DNA from: Gordionus sp. m RMFG-2023
Lineage: Eukaryota > Nematomorpha > Gordioida > Chordodea > Parachordodidae
Reading direction: 5' to 3'
DNA: 64,000 nucleotides
NCBI RefSeq assembly: GCF_954871325.1
Contig: NC_088777.1
Coordinates: 20,003,366-20,067,365, forward strand
This document shows, one piece after another, positions 46,601 through 59,400 of the stretch. The notes below the pieces were generated by a model. It was not told where the DNA came from. It did no database searches and was given only the letters and a program-made list of their open reading frames with translations. Both the position numbers and the translations under genes were made by a program. Within the stretch, counting starts at the first letter, position 1, and each line of letters begins with the position of its first letter.

Positions 46601-49454
46601 ATATATTTTGATATATTTATTTATATTTTCTCTAGATCTAGACATGATTATAGACAGAAAGGAACAAAGAAAACAAGACTTTTAATTATAAAAAGAATGT
46701 AATTATTTATGTATTAGCATTATAGTTGTTAATAAATTATTTTTTATTGAATAAAATTATAATTAAATTTGTTTACTTGATTTTATCTCATTTTTTATTT
46801 AAGATATGTAAGAATTAAATCAAAAAAAGCTTTTGTGAAAGATAATAACATTTTTTCCTTTACAATACCCTAATATTTATTTCCATTAACTACTTTTGTC
46901 ATTTTACCTTCATTAAATTTACTGAAATATAATTTTACACAAATATATTATCACTTTTTAAATTCTAATTTATTATTAAAGCCAAATTTTTGCCTAAAAA
47001 ACTGGAAACAATAAGATTAATATAAAAGAATTTAAGTTTATTAAGTGTTTTGTTTTCATTCACATGATATTTGATCTAAAATCCTGTGCCTATTCAAATC
47101 TTATAAATTAAATAACAGACCATGCTGGAATGAAAGTTTATTAATGCTTTATAACATAAGATTTTATTTGAACTAATTTTATTATACATGCATCACAATT
47201 ATTATAAAGTAATGTAAGATTTAATAAAAATATTTTGTGATAAGAGTTTGGCTAGACTCTGGAGTCAATAATTCTTTTTCCACTATATTCTCTAGCTTTC
47301 TTAGTGAATCTTGATCCCTTAGATGTTCATGAGCATATTCAAGAAAAGTATAATAACCATTAAGAACCTGATTTTTTGTAATTAAATGATCAGATATCTC
47401 TAGGTTCCCTTCGTCATTCTCTGAGCTTTCATAACCTTCTATAAAAAATAAGATTAATTAAAATTTTAAGTAATTAAACCTTCCAACTCTAATCTTATCT
47501 GATTACAAATATCCTGATCATCTAAAATTCCATGGCAGCTAGCATCATCGTGTAACACATATTCTTCAAATATGGGATCAAATTCATCTTCTTCGTTGTC
47601 AGTTAATGCTATATCATCCTCCAATTCCCAATCAAATGCCATAGACTTATCAAAAAATTTAGCTTCAATAAAACACTTTATGATTGTGGTACTTGTCACC
47701 TCCCATGCAAATTTTATAAGATAGAGGCTATCATAAAGTGTAAATCTTTTATAAAAAGAGGTGGTGTCATTTCCTTCCATCAATGTTATCATTTTTCTCA
47801 TGATACCCTTTCTATAATGACATTTAAAGGATCTAATTGCACCCATGTCCAAAGGTTGAATTAATGATGTTGTATTTGCTGGTAAAAAAATTATTTTATA
47901 TTGTTAAATGTTAATTTTGTTTTATGACAAGATGCATTGTCACAAAACATAAAATTTTCTTCTTTAATGAGGAATCCCATTCTTTAAGATATCTTCAAAA
48001 GTTGAGGTTGTCATGCAGCTGCTTTTATTGGAGTAGTATTTAACTGGTAATTTTTTATTTTTAAAGCACCTAGGGTTTTTAAATTTCCCTACAACATATA
48101 ACTTTTTATCAGATCCATCCCCATTTATGATAAAAAGAACTGTGAGCTTTTCCTTGTCTGGTTTGAAGCCCAGTGGTTGAGTTCCACTAAATTTCATTGT
48201 GCCCTTTGGTAATGCTCGGTAGTATAGTCCTGTCTCATCACAATTGTAAATATTACTCCTTTGATAATCTTTAATCAGAGATGGGAGTGTATTTCTGCTC
48301 CATTCATTTGCATTAATAATATCTGCACTCCCCTTTTCATTGCAAACATTATGAAAATTTATATTCTTTTCCTAAATCTCTGCAACCAGCTGCTAGTAGG
48401 AATGCCTATAAATTACCTTCATTGAATGTTTGGCTAAAAAACATAGCTTTTTCTAACATCACTGGCCCATTTAGACTGCAATTTTTACTTCGCATTTGGG
48501 TAAACCAAATCAATAAAGCTGCTTCTGTCTTTGGGTAACAACTCATTCTAACTCTTTTAGTTGTAGGAGGTTTATTCCTTAGAAATTGTGAGCATAGATT
48601 TTCTTTATTCGCTATTAAACGGTAGATTGTCGAGACGTGGTAATTGTAATTTGATGCTAATTGTGTTTTTGATGTAGTGTTTAATTTATCAATTATTTCT
48701 TTTTTATGCTTCAGGGTTAATGTTTGGAATGATTTTTTTACCATTTTTATATTAATTTCTGGCGTGGTAATGAATGAATGAATGGAAAAAGGTTAAATAA
48801 AAAAAATGATGAATAATTTTTTTCGATAAATTTTTTTTATTTTTCCACTTATCCGATTAAATTAACGTTATTGTTATATAAATGGGACCTGAATAATTTT
48901 GCAATTATCCGATATTTCGCAATTAACCGATTCGCAATTATAAATGTAATTTAACATTATACCATAGTAATTATTATCAAAATCGCGGGGTTTTCGCATT
49001 TAAAAGTTTTTGCACTTAAGCGATATGCAATTAAACGGTTTTGACTGTAATTGTAATTTGATGCTAATTGTGTTTTTGATGTAGTGTTTAATTTATCAAT
49101 TATTTCTTTTTTATGCTTCAGGGTTAATGTTTGGAATGATTTTTTTACCATTTTTATATTAATTTCTGGCGTGGTAATGAATGAATGAATGGAAAAAGGT
49201 TAAATAAAAAAAATGATGAATAATTTTTTTCGATAAATTTTTTTTATTTTTCCACTTATCCGATTAAATTAACGTTATTGTTATATAAATGGGACCTGAA
49301 TAATTTTGCAATTATCCGATATTTCGCAATTAACCGATTCGCAATTATAAATGTAATTTAACATTATACCATAGTAATTATTATCAAAATCGCGGGGTTT
49401 TCGCATTTAAAAGTTTTTGCACTTAAGCGATATGCAATTAAACGGTTTTGACTG
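43684..49454 (-). mobile_element. Tigger/pogo transposon copy A (split by copy B)
   Basis: TIR beginning CAGTCAAAACCGTTTAATTG at both ends, flanked by TA (43682-43683 and 49455-49456). The element consists of 43684-46164 and 49050-49454 (about 2,886 bp), the gap being copy B. The minus-strand transposase has a CENP-B-like helix-turn-helix N terminus (48957-49151 and continuing before 46164) and a DDE domain: NCDETGLYY (first Asp), FCDNASCH (second), LIQPLDMGAIRSFKCHYRKG (third). A GT-AG intron of about 40 bp (around 44957-44998) joins a final exon (EGYESSENDEGNLEISDHLI). The frame shifts between HTH and DDE, between the first and second Asp motifs, and before the third, so no intact transposase can be made. 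Confidence 0.92.
46165..49047 (-). mobile_element. Tigger/pogo transposon copy B, inserted into copy A
   Basis: 2,883 bp with the same TIRs, flanked by TA (46163-46164 and 49048-49049) within copy A's HTH coding region. The uninterrupted HTH frame at 48406-48744 reads MVKKSFQTLTLKHKKEIIDK and IYRLIANKENL. DDE parts at 47964-48370 and 47466-47852 are the same as copy A's. Differences I can see: a 3-bp indel in FAW(G)EVTS and one or two substitutions. It carries the same frame shifts as copy A. Subterminal CGCAATTA motifs repeat inside both ends. Confidence 0.93.
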
Positions 49455-50847
49455 TAATAACAAATCCTGAAGGTATTTTTTTATTTTTCACCATCAATCC
49501 AACGATTTTTAAAATAGGGATGAGAAATAGTTGCCAAAAATGCACTTTTAAAATTGTTATCAATCATATATATTTTTAAATCTTTTATTTAAATAATTTT
49601 CTATGGCAACAGCTATTGCAAAATTGTAGATTGGTTTGAATTAAATTTGTCATTTTTTTTAACGACATTTAAAATTGGAGCTGATTCTCCATAATAGCAG
49701 TTGATTTCACTCTGTATTTTGTCAATCGCTATAGCCAATGGGGCCATTATATTGCAATATTCTTCTAAATATTGAATTTCAATATCTCTTAATTTAGGAA
49801 ATTCTAATCTTTGACATAATTTAGGAAGTTCTCCTTTAAATTTTAATAAACTATGAAGATTATCATACAAACTATTCCATCTAGTGCAACAAGGTGTAAC
49901 TAATTGTTTTCCTAAAACTGCTTTGATAAGTTCTGCAGTTTTAGGCCTATTATTTGCATTCCATAGCTTAGTACATTTAGCTATTGCAGGATGATGAATT
50001 TTAGAAATGTTAGGAGAATCCTTAATAGCTCTCTCGACATCTGTTGTGGCAATTAGACTTATCGTATGGCACAAACAACGAATGTGTTGAGGCAATGTTA
50101 TTGAGGCTTCTTTAGACCCTTAAATAAACAAATAATAATTTTATTTGAATAAATTTTTTTATTAAATTTACAATATCAAAATAAATTTTAAAGAAGTATT
50201 AAATAATACTTTCAATGATTTCGAATTCTATACATTCATCATCATTGATGTCAAAGTCATTCTCTACAGCTTCCATAGAATATCCAAACTCCTTGAAAGC
50301 TTTCTTAAAGTTAGAGCCGTTATCTGTAACAGTTGCTATAACTTTTTCGTCAATACCAAAGTCATGATGAATTTCTTTATTATGATCATCTTGAAGTACT
50401 TCAAAAAATTTGCCATTAAGTATGCTTAGTTTAAATTTATTGTTATAATTTTCGGTTGAAGAATCATCTGAAGACGAAGATAAACATATTATTCTATTTT
50501 CTTCTTCCATAATTTTAAAATAGACAGATATGAAACGATTCAAATATGGTAGTTCTAATTGTTAGCAAATTGCTATATGACGACCAACGTCATCTATCAA
50601 AAATTATCTTAAAATATCTAAATTTTGATTAAATTTTTCATTTAAATCTTAAAACAATATCATTTTAAAATTTAATACTATTTAAATTAACCAATATAAA
50701 TTTTTTTTAAAGTATCTGTATCTTTTTGAATACAAAGTTGGTTAAGATACAAATACTTTTAAATAATATGTATCTTAGATACTGGATACAAGATACTTTC
50801 CAAAATTTTAAAAAAGATACAAATATCCGCGATACTGCCCAACCCTG

Positions 50848-51939
50848 ATTATTATTATTATTGAAAATGGACCAAAATGAAAATAATAAACAACACAAGT
50901 AATACCAAACCCCATCAAAATAATTTATGATTTTTTCATATTCATATCATTTTATTTATTTATCTTGGGTTAAATTAACTATGGCCAAGACGAGTAGATT
51001 AAGGAACATAAAGAAAAAGGAATAGTTGGCGAAATTGATTAAATAAAAATGGAAATTTTTAAATTTGGGAAATGACATATAGGTTGAGATCCTAAATTAT
51101 AAAATATCTGTAATGTGTTGAAGATTTAAAAAAAAATATTTTAAATTCAGAAATGTTATTGCCAAGTAATAAAATAGGAGGAATTAAGTGATCAAAAATT
51201 CGTTTGTGAAAAATACTTAATATAGTGCTTAATAGATCCCAAGAAAATATGAGGCTACAATTATAGCAATGATTGGATGCTATCGTATGGTTCAACCCCT
51301 GTGCGCTTAGATAATGATATGGATCGGCAATTACCTGCGAACAAAAGGAGGAAAAGAGGAGGGATCCTTAAGTTAGTGAAAACACCATGAAAAGACAATA
51401 ATTATGTTTTCAAATAGTGGTGGGCGTGTTATATACGTCTTTTTATTTTAGTCAGCGTCATAAAAATTAATATTATTTTAGTCATCGTCATAAAAATTTA
51501 TAAAATCATTTTATTGAGTAATCGTCGTAAAATTAATATTATTTTCGTGAGTCATAATTATAATAAAATATAATTTTTTTATTTGATTATTAATAAATTT
51601 GTATTTATTTCTAACAATTTAAGCGGGCAATAGCCCGCAAAGGGGGGTTTGGGGGGCAAGTCCTCATCTATTGGGCCTTTCTTAGAAATCTCCCACGAGG
51701 TATTTAGTATCCCAGTCCTCCCCACCTACTATTTTAGGCCAAAATAATAAAAAGAGGATATTCACAGATGGAGAAGAGATAAATATAACTATAGAATTTT
51801 TTATGGCCTTTCAATTAAAAAGGTATAAAATTATTCTTCGTTAATTTATATTTTAGATAAAAATATTAGCATACCACATGAATGACAGTAAATATGATGA
51901 AAAAATGTAAAGTTTTATTAATTCTTGACAACCATATTT
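50848..51939. other. Intergenic with short CGTCATAAAAATT tandem repeat and palindrome
   Basis: At 51445-51570 a motif like GTCATCGTCATAAAAATT occurs about four times at 36-45-bp spacing, beside GTGGTGGGCGTG, suggesting a transposon end. At about 51622-51637 lies the palindrome GCGGGCAATAGCCCGC followed by a G-rich run. No coding sequence recognised. Confidence 0.45.
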
Positions 51940-52700
51940 CCAGAGTTGTTATAGTAGCGGTCTATCTTTTTGGGTAGATAGGTAATAGCGCGCTACTTTT
52001 CTTTTAATTAATTTTTTGCGCTTTTTTTTTTGAAAGTTTCAAAAATTATAATGAATATAACACATAAAAATTTAAATATAATATCATAATTAATTATAAT
52101 TTTTTTATTATTTAATTTTGAAATTTATATTTTCAATTTGAATTATAAACCTAAATCATATGGTGTAAATTATTTAAAATGTCATCACAAATGGATATCG
52201 AAATCGATGTAATTGAGTCAGACAATGATAATATTAATGAAGTGGAAGAGTACCCTGGAAGAAAATATTCTTGATAACAATAATAAAAATTTCCCATTTC
52301 AAAATATTTTTAAATTAATGTTAAAAAAAGGTGGTTATATTTGTTTAAAATGTAGAATACCCTCAAAAAATTTAGTAACTATAACCTCAAAAAACACTTA
52401 AATGTGATTGTCATTTTTATATTCTAATAGTATTTTTATTTTGTAAGCATATTGCCAACAGTTTTAAAAAGATAGAAAAACATCTTAATAATTTTGGTAT
52501 ATGGGGAGACTACATCCAAAAAGACCAAATCAATTTAAACTAAATTTTTTTATAATATTGCACATGCCAATATTTCTCAGAAACTGGCTGATAAAGTCAT
52601 TGTCGCAGCTGTTATTGTCATTGGTTGATAACCAATAATTTATCATGATAATTAAGACTATCCCCTAGTACAGATAGTATAGAAATGATTATATTATTAT
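51940..52700 (+). mobile_element. hAT 5' fragment with BED-type zinc finger
   Basis: The left end CAGAGTTGTTATAGTAGCGG and the following AGCGCGCTAC palindrome resemble hAT termini. A start at 52179 (MDIEIDVIESDNDNI) leads to a BED-finger-like motif (YICLKC, then NLKKHL in a shifted frame near 52385-52400). [10 protein letters not shown] at about 52573-52602 is the hAT core entry motif. The rest of the transposase is missing. The same motif (SQKLADKVI) occurs on the minus strand near 63860. Confidence 0.65.
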
Positions 52701-53372
52701 AATGCAACAAAATAAATATAAAAAAAATATTACCATAAATAATATTTTAATTACATTTTTAATCTTTTGAGCTCTGTTGATTTGTTAAATATAGATGAAT
52801 ATGCAAAATATTAGGGCCAAATTCCCTCCAATAGAATTTATGAGAAATTTCCTCCCCCCAATTCCCTAAGTAAAATTTTGACTACAAATTTAAAACACTC
52901 TAATGTTATGGGCACATCAGGGTTACTCTATATATTCCTCATATTCATCTGACTGGATGTTAAAGAAAAATTTGGAGTAAAAATTTGAGGAGCTCTCTAC
53001 ACCTTCGTGTGAAAGCCGCACCTTCTTGTACACATAATAGCCCTAAGACCATTATTTAGTCAGTACTGTAGGCTAGATGAAAAGGACGTTGAACCAAGCA
53101 AAAGCAAACACAATTATCAATTAATTTACATGGGTCGGAGAGAATGGGCTGGTTTTAATTTTAGATTACAATGTTACGAAATTAAAGCAAGGTCACTGGG
53201 TTTGAGATAAACTTATGATAAATAATAGAATTTTTCTATAAAAAAATTTGTGAAATTTAAATATAAAATTTTCGTCTAAAACAGCTCATACATGTTGAAG
53301 TGAATTAAAAAACATTTCTTGCATACATAACATGTAATTTTAAATAAATAATTGCGATATAAACCCATTGAT

Positions 53373-53451
53373 ATGTCTGATATGTCCACTAAAATAAATT
53401 CTGAATTAAATAGTCAAAAACCCCCTAAGTTTTTATGTGGGATAGTAGAAG
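53373..53451 (+). CDS. OGA: OGA exon 1
   Basis: ATG at 53373, with a second ATG four codons on. It encodes a short non-conserved leader, then KFLCGIVEG, the first strand of the GH84 barrel. Donor GAAG/GTATGT, phase 1. Confidence 0.92.
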
Positions 53452-56400
53452 GTATGTGTATTATTTTTAATATATGATTTATATTATCTTAGGGTTTTAT
53501 GGTCGGCCCTGGACAATTGAGCAACGTAAAGAATTATTTAAACGGTATTATCATTTATAACTAATTATATAGTTATTTATTTTTAAGTATGAACAAATTA
53601 CAATTAAACACATATATGTATGCACCTAAAGATGATACAAAACATCGTACTTATTGGCGGGATTTGTATTCAAAGGCAGAAGGAGGTATAATATCTGAAT
53701 CAGCAATTATTCTATTTATATACTATAATAGAATGTTTGACTAGTCTAATCAAGTGTGCAAAGCAAAATAATATTGATTTTTATTATGCACTTTCTCCTG
53801 GATTAAATATAACTTTTTCAAAAACAAAAGATATAGAGGCTATTAAGAAAAAAATGGACCAAGTAAAATCTGTCATTTTGTTTAAATTTTATTTTAAAAA
53901 ACTAATCAATTAGGTTGCAACATTTGGTTGTACATCATTTGCCCTGTTGTTTGATGATATAGATGCAGAGCTTTCAGTATCAGATAAGCTCAAATTTAAA
54001 TCATTTGCTGATGCTCAATCAATTGTAACAAATGAAATATATGAACATTTAGGAAAGCCTAATTTTATGTTTTGCCCAACAGGTAAAATTATTTTTATCA
54101 TTTAATTATATTATCATTGTTTAAGATAACTTTTTCATGTAAATTTTATGCTTTAAATTACTGTTTGATAAATATACCTATTAAATTAAATAGAGATTCA
54201 TGAATATAATTTTTTTGTTTTAATTTTAATGATTATTATTTGAAAAAATTTTACATTTTAATAATTACATTGATAAGACTGACTATAATTTAATTCCTTA
54301 GTTCTTATAGTATTACTTAAATATTTATGTTTTAATTTTAAATTAAGATTTAAAATTTTTAAGAATTATTATAAATACATTTAAAAAGAGTTTAAACAGA
54401 CATAACATAAAAAAGGTTAATATTATTATGAGTTCTAATTTAAGGCCCTTATATCTGTAAAAAATTGAGGACCCTCATGCATTATAAAGGTTGCAGGGGT
54501 GTCTGTTACGCCTCAGAGTTTTAATGTTGCATATCAATACCACAATTATCTCGAATGTAGGTTATAGTGAAAGTTCCACAAATGCATTACCTTGTATATA
54601 GTATTGCTAAATTAACCACAAATATAATATAGTGAAAATTTTATACTGAATACATTAGCTATATTACCATAAAAGCATTGCAACAAATGTATTTCTGCAA
54701 AAATTATATCAATGCAATCCTGATAACATTATCATAAATGAAATCAGTTGCAATATCGGGAATAAATTTGGTGAAAATTACAATTTTATTTATCGGCCTA
54801 TAGACAGACATGGTTTATGAGAATTGGTCTAAAGTTGGGCTGAGGTTTCAATTTTTTTATAAGTTGAGGTTGGACTTTTTATTGACTAAAAATATATAAA
54901 AAAACATTATAAGCAATAAAATAGAATGTTTTCTTTAAGATTAGGATAAAAGAATTTAATTTTTATATTATTAAATTGTTTAAATACGTGTTCAATTATA
55001 TTTTTTTTATCAAATTTAGGACAGGACAAACTCAGTCCTAAAATAAAAATTTTAAAAATTTTGCTGGCTTTGGACCTAAATAAATGGAAATATTGGGTTG
55101 GGTTTGGGCCAAAATAAATTTAATTTGCATGGGCTAAGAACAAGTCTTTGAACTTCATAATTAAAGATAAAAATCACTATCACACATATCAGATAAAAAT
55201 GAAATATTTTTTTAATGACAAAGGTGTGACTCGGGCTTTACATTGAGCCAAACAGATAATTTGTTCTTGAAATCATTTTTATTATTCTTGCTTTAGTGAT
55301 AATATGGATAAACATATGTCAAAGCACAGTTTATATAATTCAAAAATTGTAATTTAGCTATTTTTTGATAATAAATTTTTATAAAGTTCTTTGATCACTT
55401 TATTAAAATGAAAAAGCCAAAACTCATATTCCTGTCCCAAGACCTAAACCCATCCACTTGATAATTATTATTACAATCAAAAGATATTTTAATTACCTTT
55501 TATTTAACACCTATCTCATTATTTTTTTTACCCCCCCCCCTCATCCATCCACGCCCCAGGCCAAGTCCTACCCATCAAGACCAAGAATGAATACTTTCAG
55601 TCAAAAGATATTAAATTTATTATTTGATCATATCAATATTTTTTTTGAAAAACATTCCTGATTTACAAACTTGCCCATTAAGGAGGAGAGAATCATATCC
55701 AGTTGAATAAATCTTTTGATTAGCTATTGATTGATATCCTTTAAAAAAAATTAAATCCTTCAAGGGATCCCTTTAAATTCCTTGATGATCCAGGATAGTT
55801 CTGATCCCTTAAATTAATACGACATATATACATTGTAATTGAATAAAATAATTTGATTTGCAAAATATATTAATAAAAATGATTGCAAAAGAGAAATAAA
55901 AATTATGTGAAATTTGAAAGATAAAAATATAAGGAGAAAAAAATCATAAAAACTCAAAAAATTGATATGTAAGATGAAAAGGGGAAAAAATTGTTAAAAT
56001 ATGACACAAAATGAAGTAGAGAAGTGAAGAAAAATAACAGGGGAAAAAGACAAAAAGAATTTAAATGGAAAGAAAAATAAATTGAGAAAAGATAAGAAAA
56101 ATAAAGATTAAAAATGACTTAAAGAAATCGCAAAAAGTTAGAAATAAAATAAGAAGGAAAAATAAGCTAAAAATTGACAAGAAAAAAATTTAAATTTATA
56201 ATTTTTTTTAAAAAAATAACGATTTTCCATTTTTGAATGGGAATTTTCTTTTTTGATTGAACCTTTTCCTTTTTGTTTGTCACTTTTCCCTTTTTGATTG
56301 ACACTTTTCCTTTTTTGATTTTTTTTTGAATAAGAAACCCTGTATTGTGACTAAGGAATTGAAATGGGCAAAATAATAATTTTCTTAATTGATTCTTGTT

Positions 56401-59400
56401 AAGTGTTTGCTTGTCTAGTATTTATAAATGTAATCAAGAGAAGATCTGATAATGATAAAATTACCATGAATGATTGCACCAAGTTTGATTCTTGAATTCC
56501 CTTGTAAAAAGTGGAATATTTGTTAACTTCAGTTATTTTTTATAACATAAAAATATGGGTTTCATATACCGAGAAATTATCAATCAATACACTACTACCG
56601 TATAAATCTTCCAAATTTGAAAGAAAAAACAATGAAATATGGCCATTAATTTCGTTAGAAATATTCAAATTAACATAATATTACATTAATTATATTTATT
56701 ATTTTGATGATACTATTCTCACAATATGCCTTGTGTTTTATATTATAATTTATAATTAAAAAAATTTCAAAAATGGCGAACGACCAGCTATAGACCAACT
56801 GGGAACCCGTCTAACCCAATTTTGAATAAATTAAAATAAATGAGGGTTTTTAGTTTTTTTTTATATCAAATATTAGTATATTATCCATTCGCGATATTAT
56901 TTTTTTGGTATGTTCTCTCTAATGCATTTGCGGTGGTATTCGCGGTAATGTTTTTGCTCCAAAATATTTTTTGTGTTCGCTGTAATGTTTTCGCGGCGAT
57001 GCAGTCGCGATAATGAATTTGCTAAAATATTATTTTTGTATTGAACATTTATATAATTAACATTCACGATAATACATCTTGCGGAAAATGTTTCGCGGTA
57101 TAGATGCGATACGGGTTTAATTTAATTATTCAAAGTTTAGCAATGCATAACTAAATGATAAGAGCTGGTAATTAAAGAAATGTTTTCGTTTGAAATAGCT
57201 TTTATTATAATAGTTTAAGATCAAAATTTCTTTTATATAATATATTTTAAAATTTTGTATACTAGTAGTCTGAGACCTTCCTGGGCTGAGTTAAATTTTT
57301 TAAAATTTTAACTAAAATATTAAAATTTATATACTAGTAATCTCTAGTCAGTGTGACCATTCTGAGCTGAGTCAAATTTTAAAAATTTAAACTATCAACA
57401 TTTTATACAAATCATTTGCTTCTCATATTTTCAATTTTCTGTCCTCCTTTGAAACCATTTATCCAAAAATATTTTTTAAAATTTAGTCCAAGTTTAAAAA
57501 TGGGAAAGTTTTTGAATCCAAGCTTAAAATTTGGCGTTTGCGGGTGTCTGATAGAGTAGTAAATGAAAAATTATATTCGACATGCTTTTATTTTAATTGA
57601 AATTCATTCCTAACAAACAATCCCTCACAAATCAGGATAAGTTAGATTTAAGGCACTTAATAAATTTATAAATAAAATTCGCAACCCATTTTCATGAAAA
57701 TTTGATAGAGAAATCTTATTTTGAAATTGAAATTTTTGTTTTTTCTAACGTGTTGACGAAATTGACATTAGAAGTACCAAGACCGTTATTTGACGGTTTT
57801 TTCATTTTATTTTGTTAATAACTTAAGTTTTCCCATATATGTCAAATTTCATGACTTTTATTTATTTCCATTTTCTCGAAATTTTGGACCAATCAGAATA
57901 ATATTAAAAATTTAATTGATGGTTTAATTACCAATGCTGTCATTTGATGACTAAATGATATTTGCTCAAATATGTTTAAAAATTGTTCGCATTTAGATAT
58001 CTAGATTTACAACAAAGTCTGGAATTTGGAGATGGTCCATCATAGTTTTCATAATATTATAGATTTAGCTATGATAAATTCTTAAATTATCTATGAAGCA
58101 ATTGTGAAAGCAAATATTTAGAAGAAAATTCACGCAAACGTTGATTAAAAATTTGACCAAATAATTCGCTATTAAGTTGATGCAAATAAGAATTTAAATA
58201 AAAAATACAAGGTAAAAATATCAACAGATATCAACTAGTAGTGATCTAATAAAAATTGAACTGCTAATAAATGTTCTAAGTGTAATCCTATGAGGAATAA
58301 GTGATATTGCATGTCGAACTAAAACATATGGAGACTTGATGGATTTTTCGAATTATTTTTTACTCAATATATTTTAATAATAGGAAAGAAAATTTTAAAA
58401 ATTGTATTTATTATTACAGAAAACTATCAACTGACGCTTTTTCTGGTTTTAGGCAGATTTTGGTGCTTCTAGAATTAAAAGAAATTTTAGGCACAATATT
58501 AAAACAAGTTTCATAACATCCATTTATTTTTAAGTTTTTCAATTTATGAAATAAATAGTAAAGTATTCCAACAAACAACCAATAATATAATATCCAATTT
58601 TTTCATCTTAAGAACTTAATGCAAATAGATAAAATGTACATTTTTAAGTTGCAATAATGTCCCATTTAAATTTGATTAAAATGTGTTTTCACCAGACTTA
58701 GTATTGTTAAACGGCTCGATTTCGCCCATTTTAAAGGTTTCAATTCTGCTAAACTTTTATCGCGAATGTTTATTATAACGAATGGATCTTAAAGCGAAAC
58801 TTTTATCGCGAGAAGCGAATCTAATAGAGCAAAACCTATGCGAACTATTTTGAGCGAACCCACAACAGCTAAACTTTTATCGCGAAAATAGAGAAGTCAT
58901 TATCGGGAAACCCAAATTATGAAGACAATATAGCAAAAACAATAGCGCGATAATTTCTAATGGTGTTTATTTTATTTTAAACCATTAATTTTTGAGGTTA
59001 TTAATTAAAAAATGCTTTTAAAAATAGATTGAAAAATCGATTTAGTGTTTTTAGCCTTAATATTTATATGATTCCAGAGCTTAAAATTAATTTAGAAAAT
59101 TTATTATATGAATATTTTTTATGCTACTCTTATGCTATGCTTTTCCTCTTAGTCTTATTTTATGGAATTTAAGCTAATATTTATTGCGTGATTAATATTT
59201 ATTATTTATTAATTTATCAATCAGCTTTGCTACACTAAACAAAAATCGAGTTTCAGCAGCAACAATTTACTTAGCCATCTAGCGATGGGAAGCAAAGTTA
59301 GGAGAGTATTTAAGATAAAAATTAAGACAGTATAATATATTAATTAAATGGTAGGTAGTTATAATCTCAGGCCACTGAGCTTAAATCACATGTAGAAGTT

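Larger units (their letters stand above)
43022..50847 (-). mobile_element. hAT transposon, TIR CAGGGTTGGGCA, split by Tigger insertion
   Basis: TIR CAGGGTTGGGCA at 43022 and its complement at 50836-50847; flanking 8-mers AATATTAT and ATTATTAT differ at one base. Both subterminal zones are packed with AGATACAAGATACTT motifs. The minus-strand transposase remnants read, in order: 50199-50543 (KVIATVTDNGSNFKKAF, second catalytic Asp), 49613-50095 (HIRCLCHTISL; TPCCTRWNSLYDNL, the RW motif), and, beyond the Tigger insertion, 43364-43690 ([17 protein letters not shown], catalytic Glu and dimerisation region). No BED finger was found. Without the 5.8-kb insertion the element is about 2.05 kb. Frame breaks and the insertion make it inactive. 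Confidence 0.88.
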
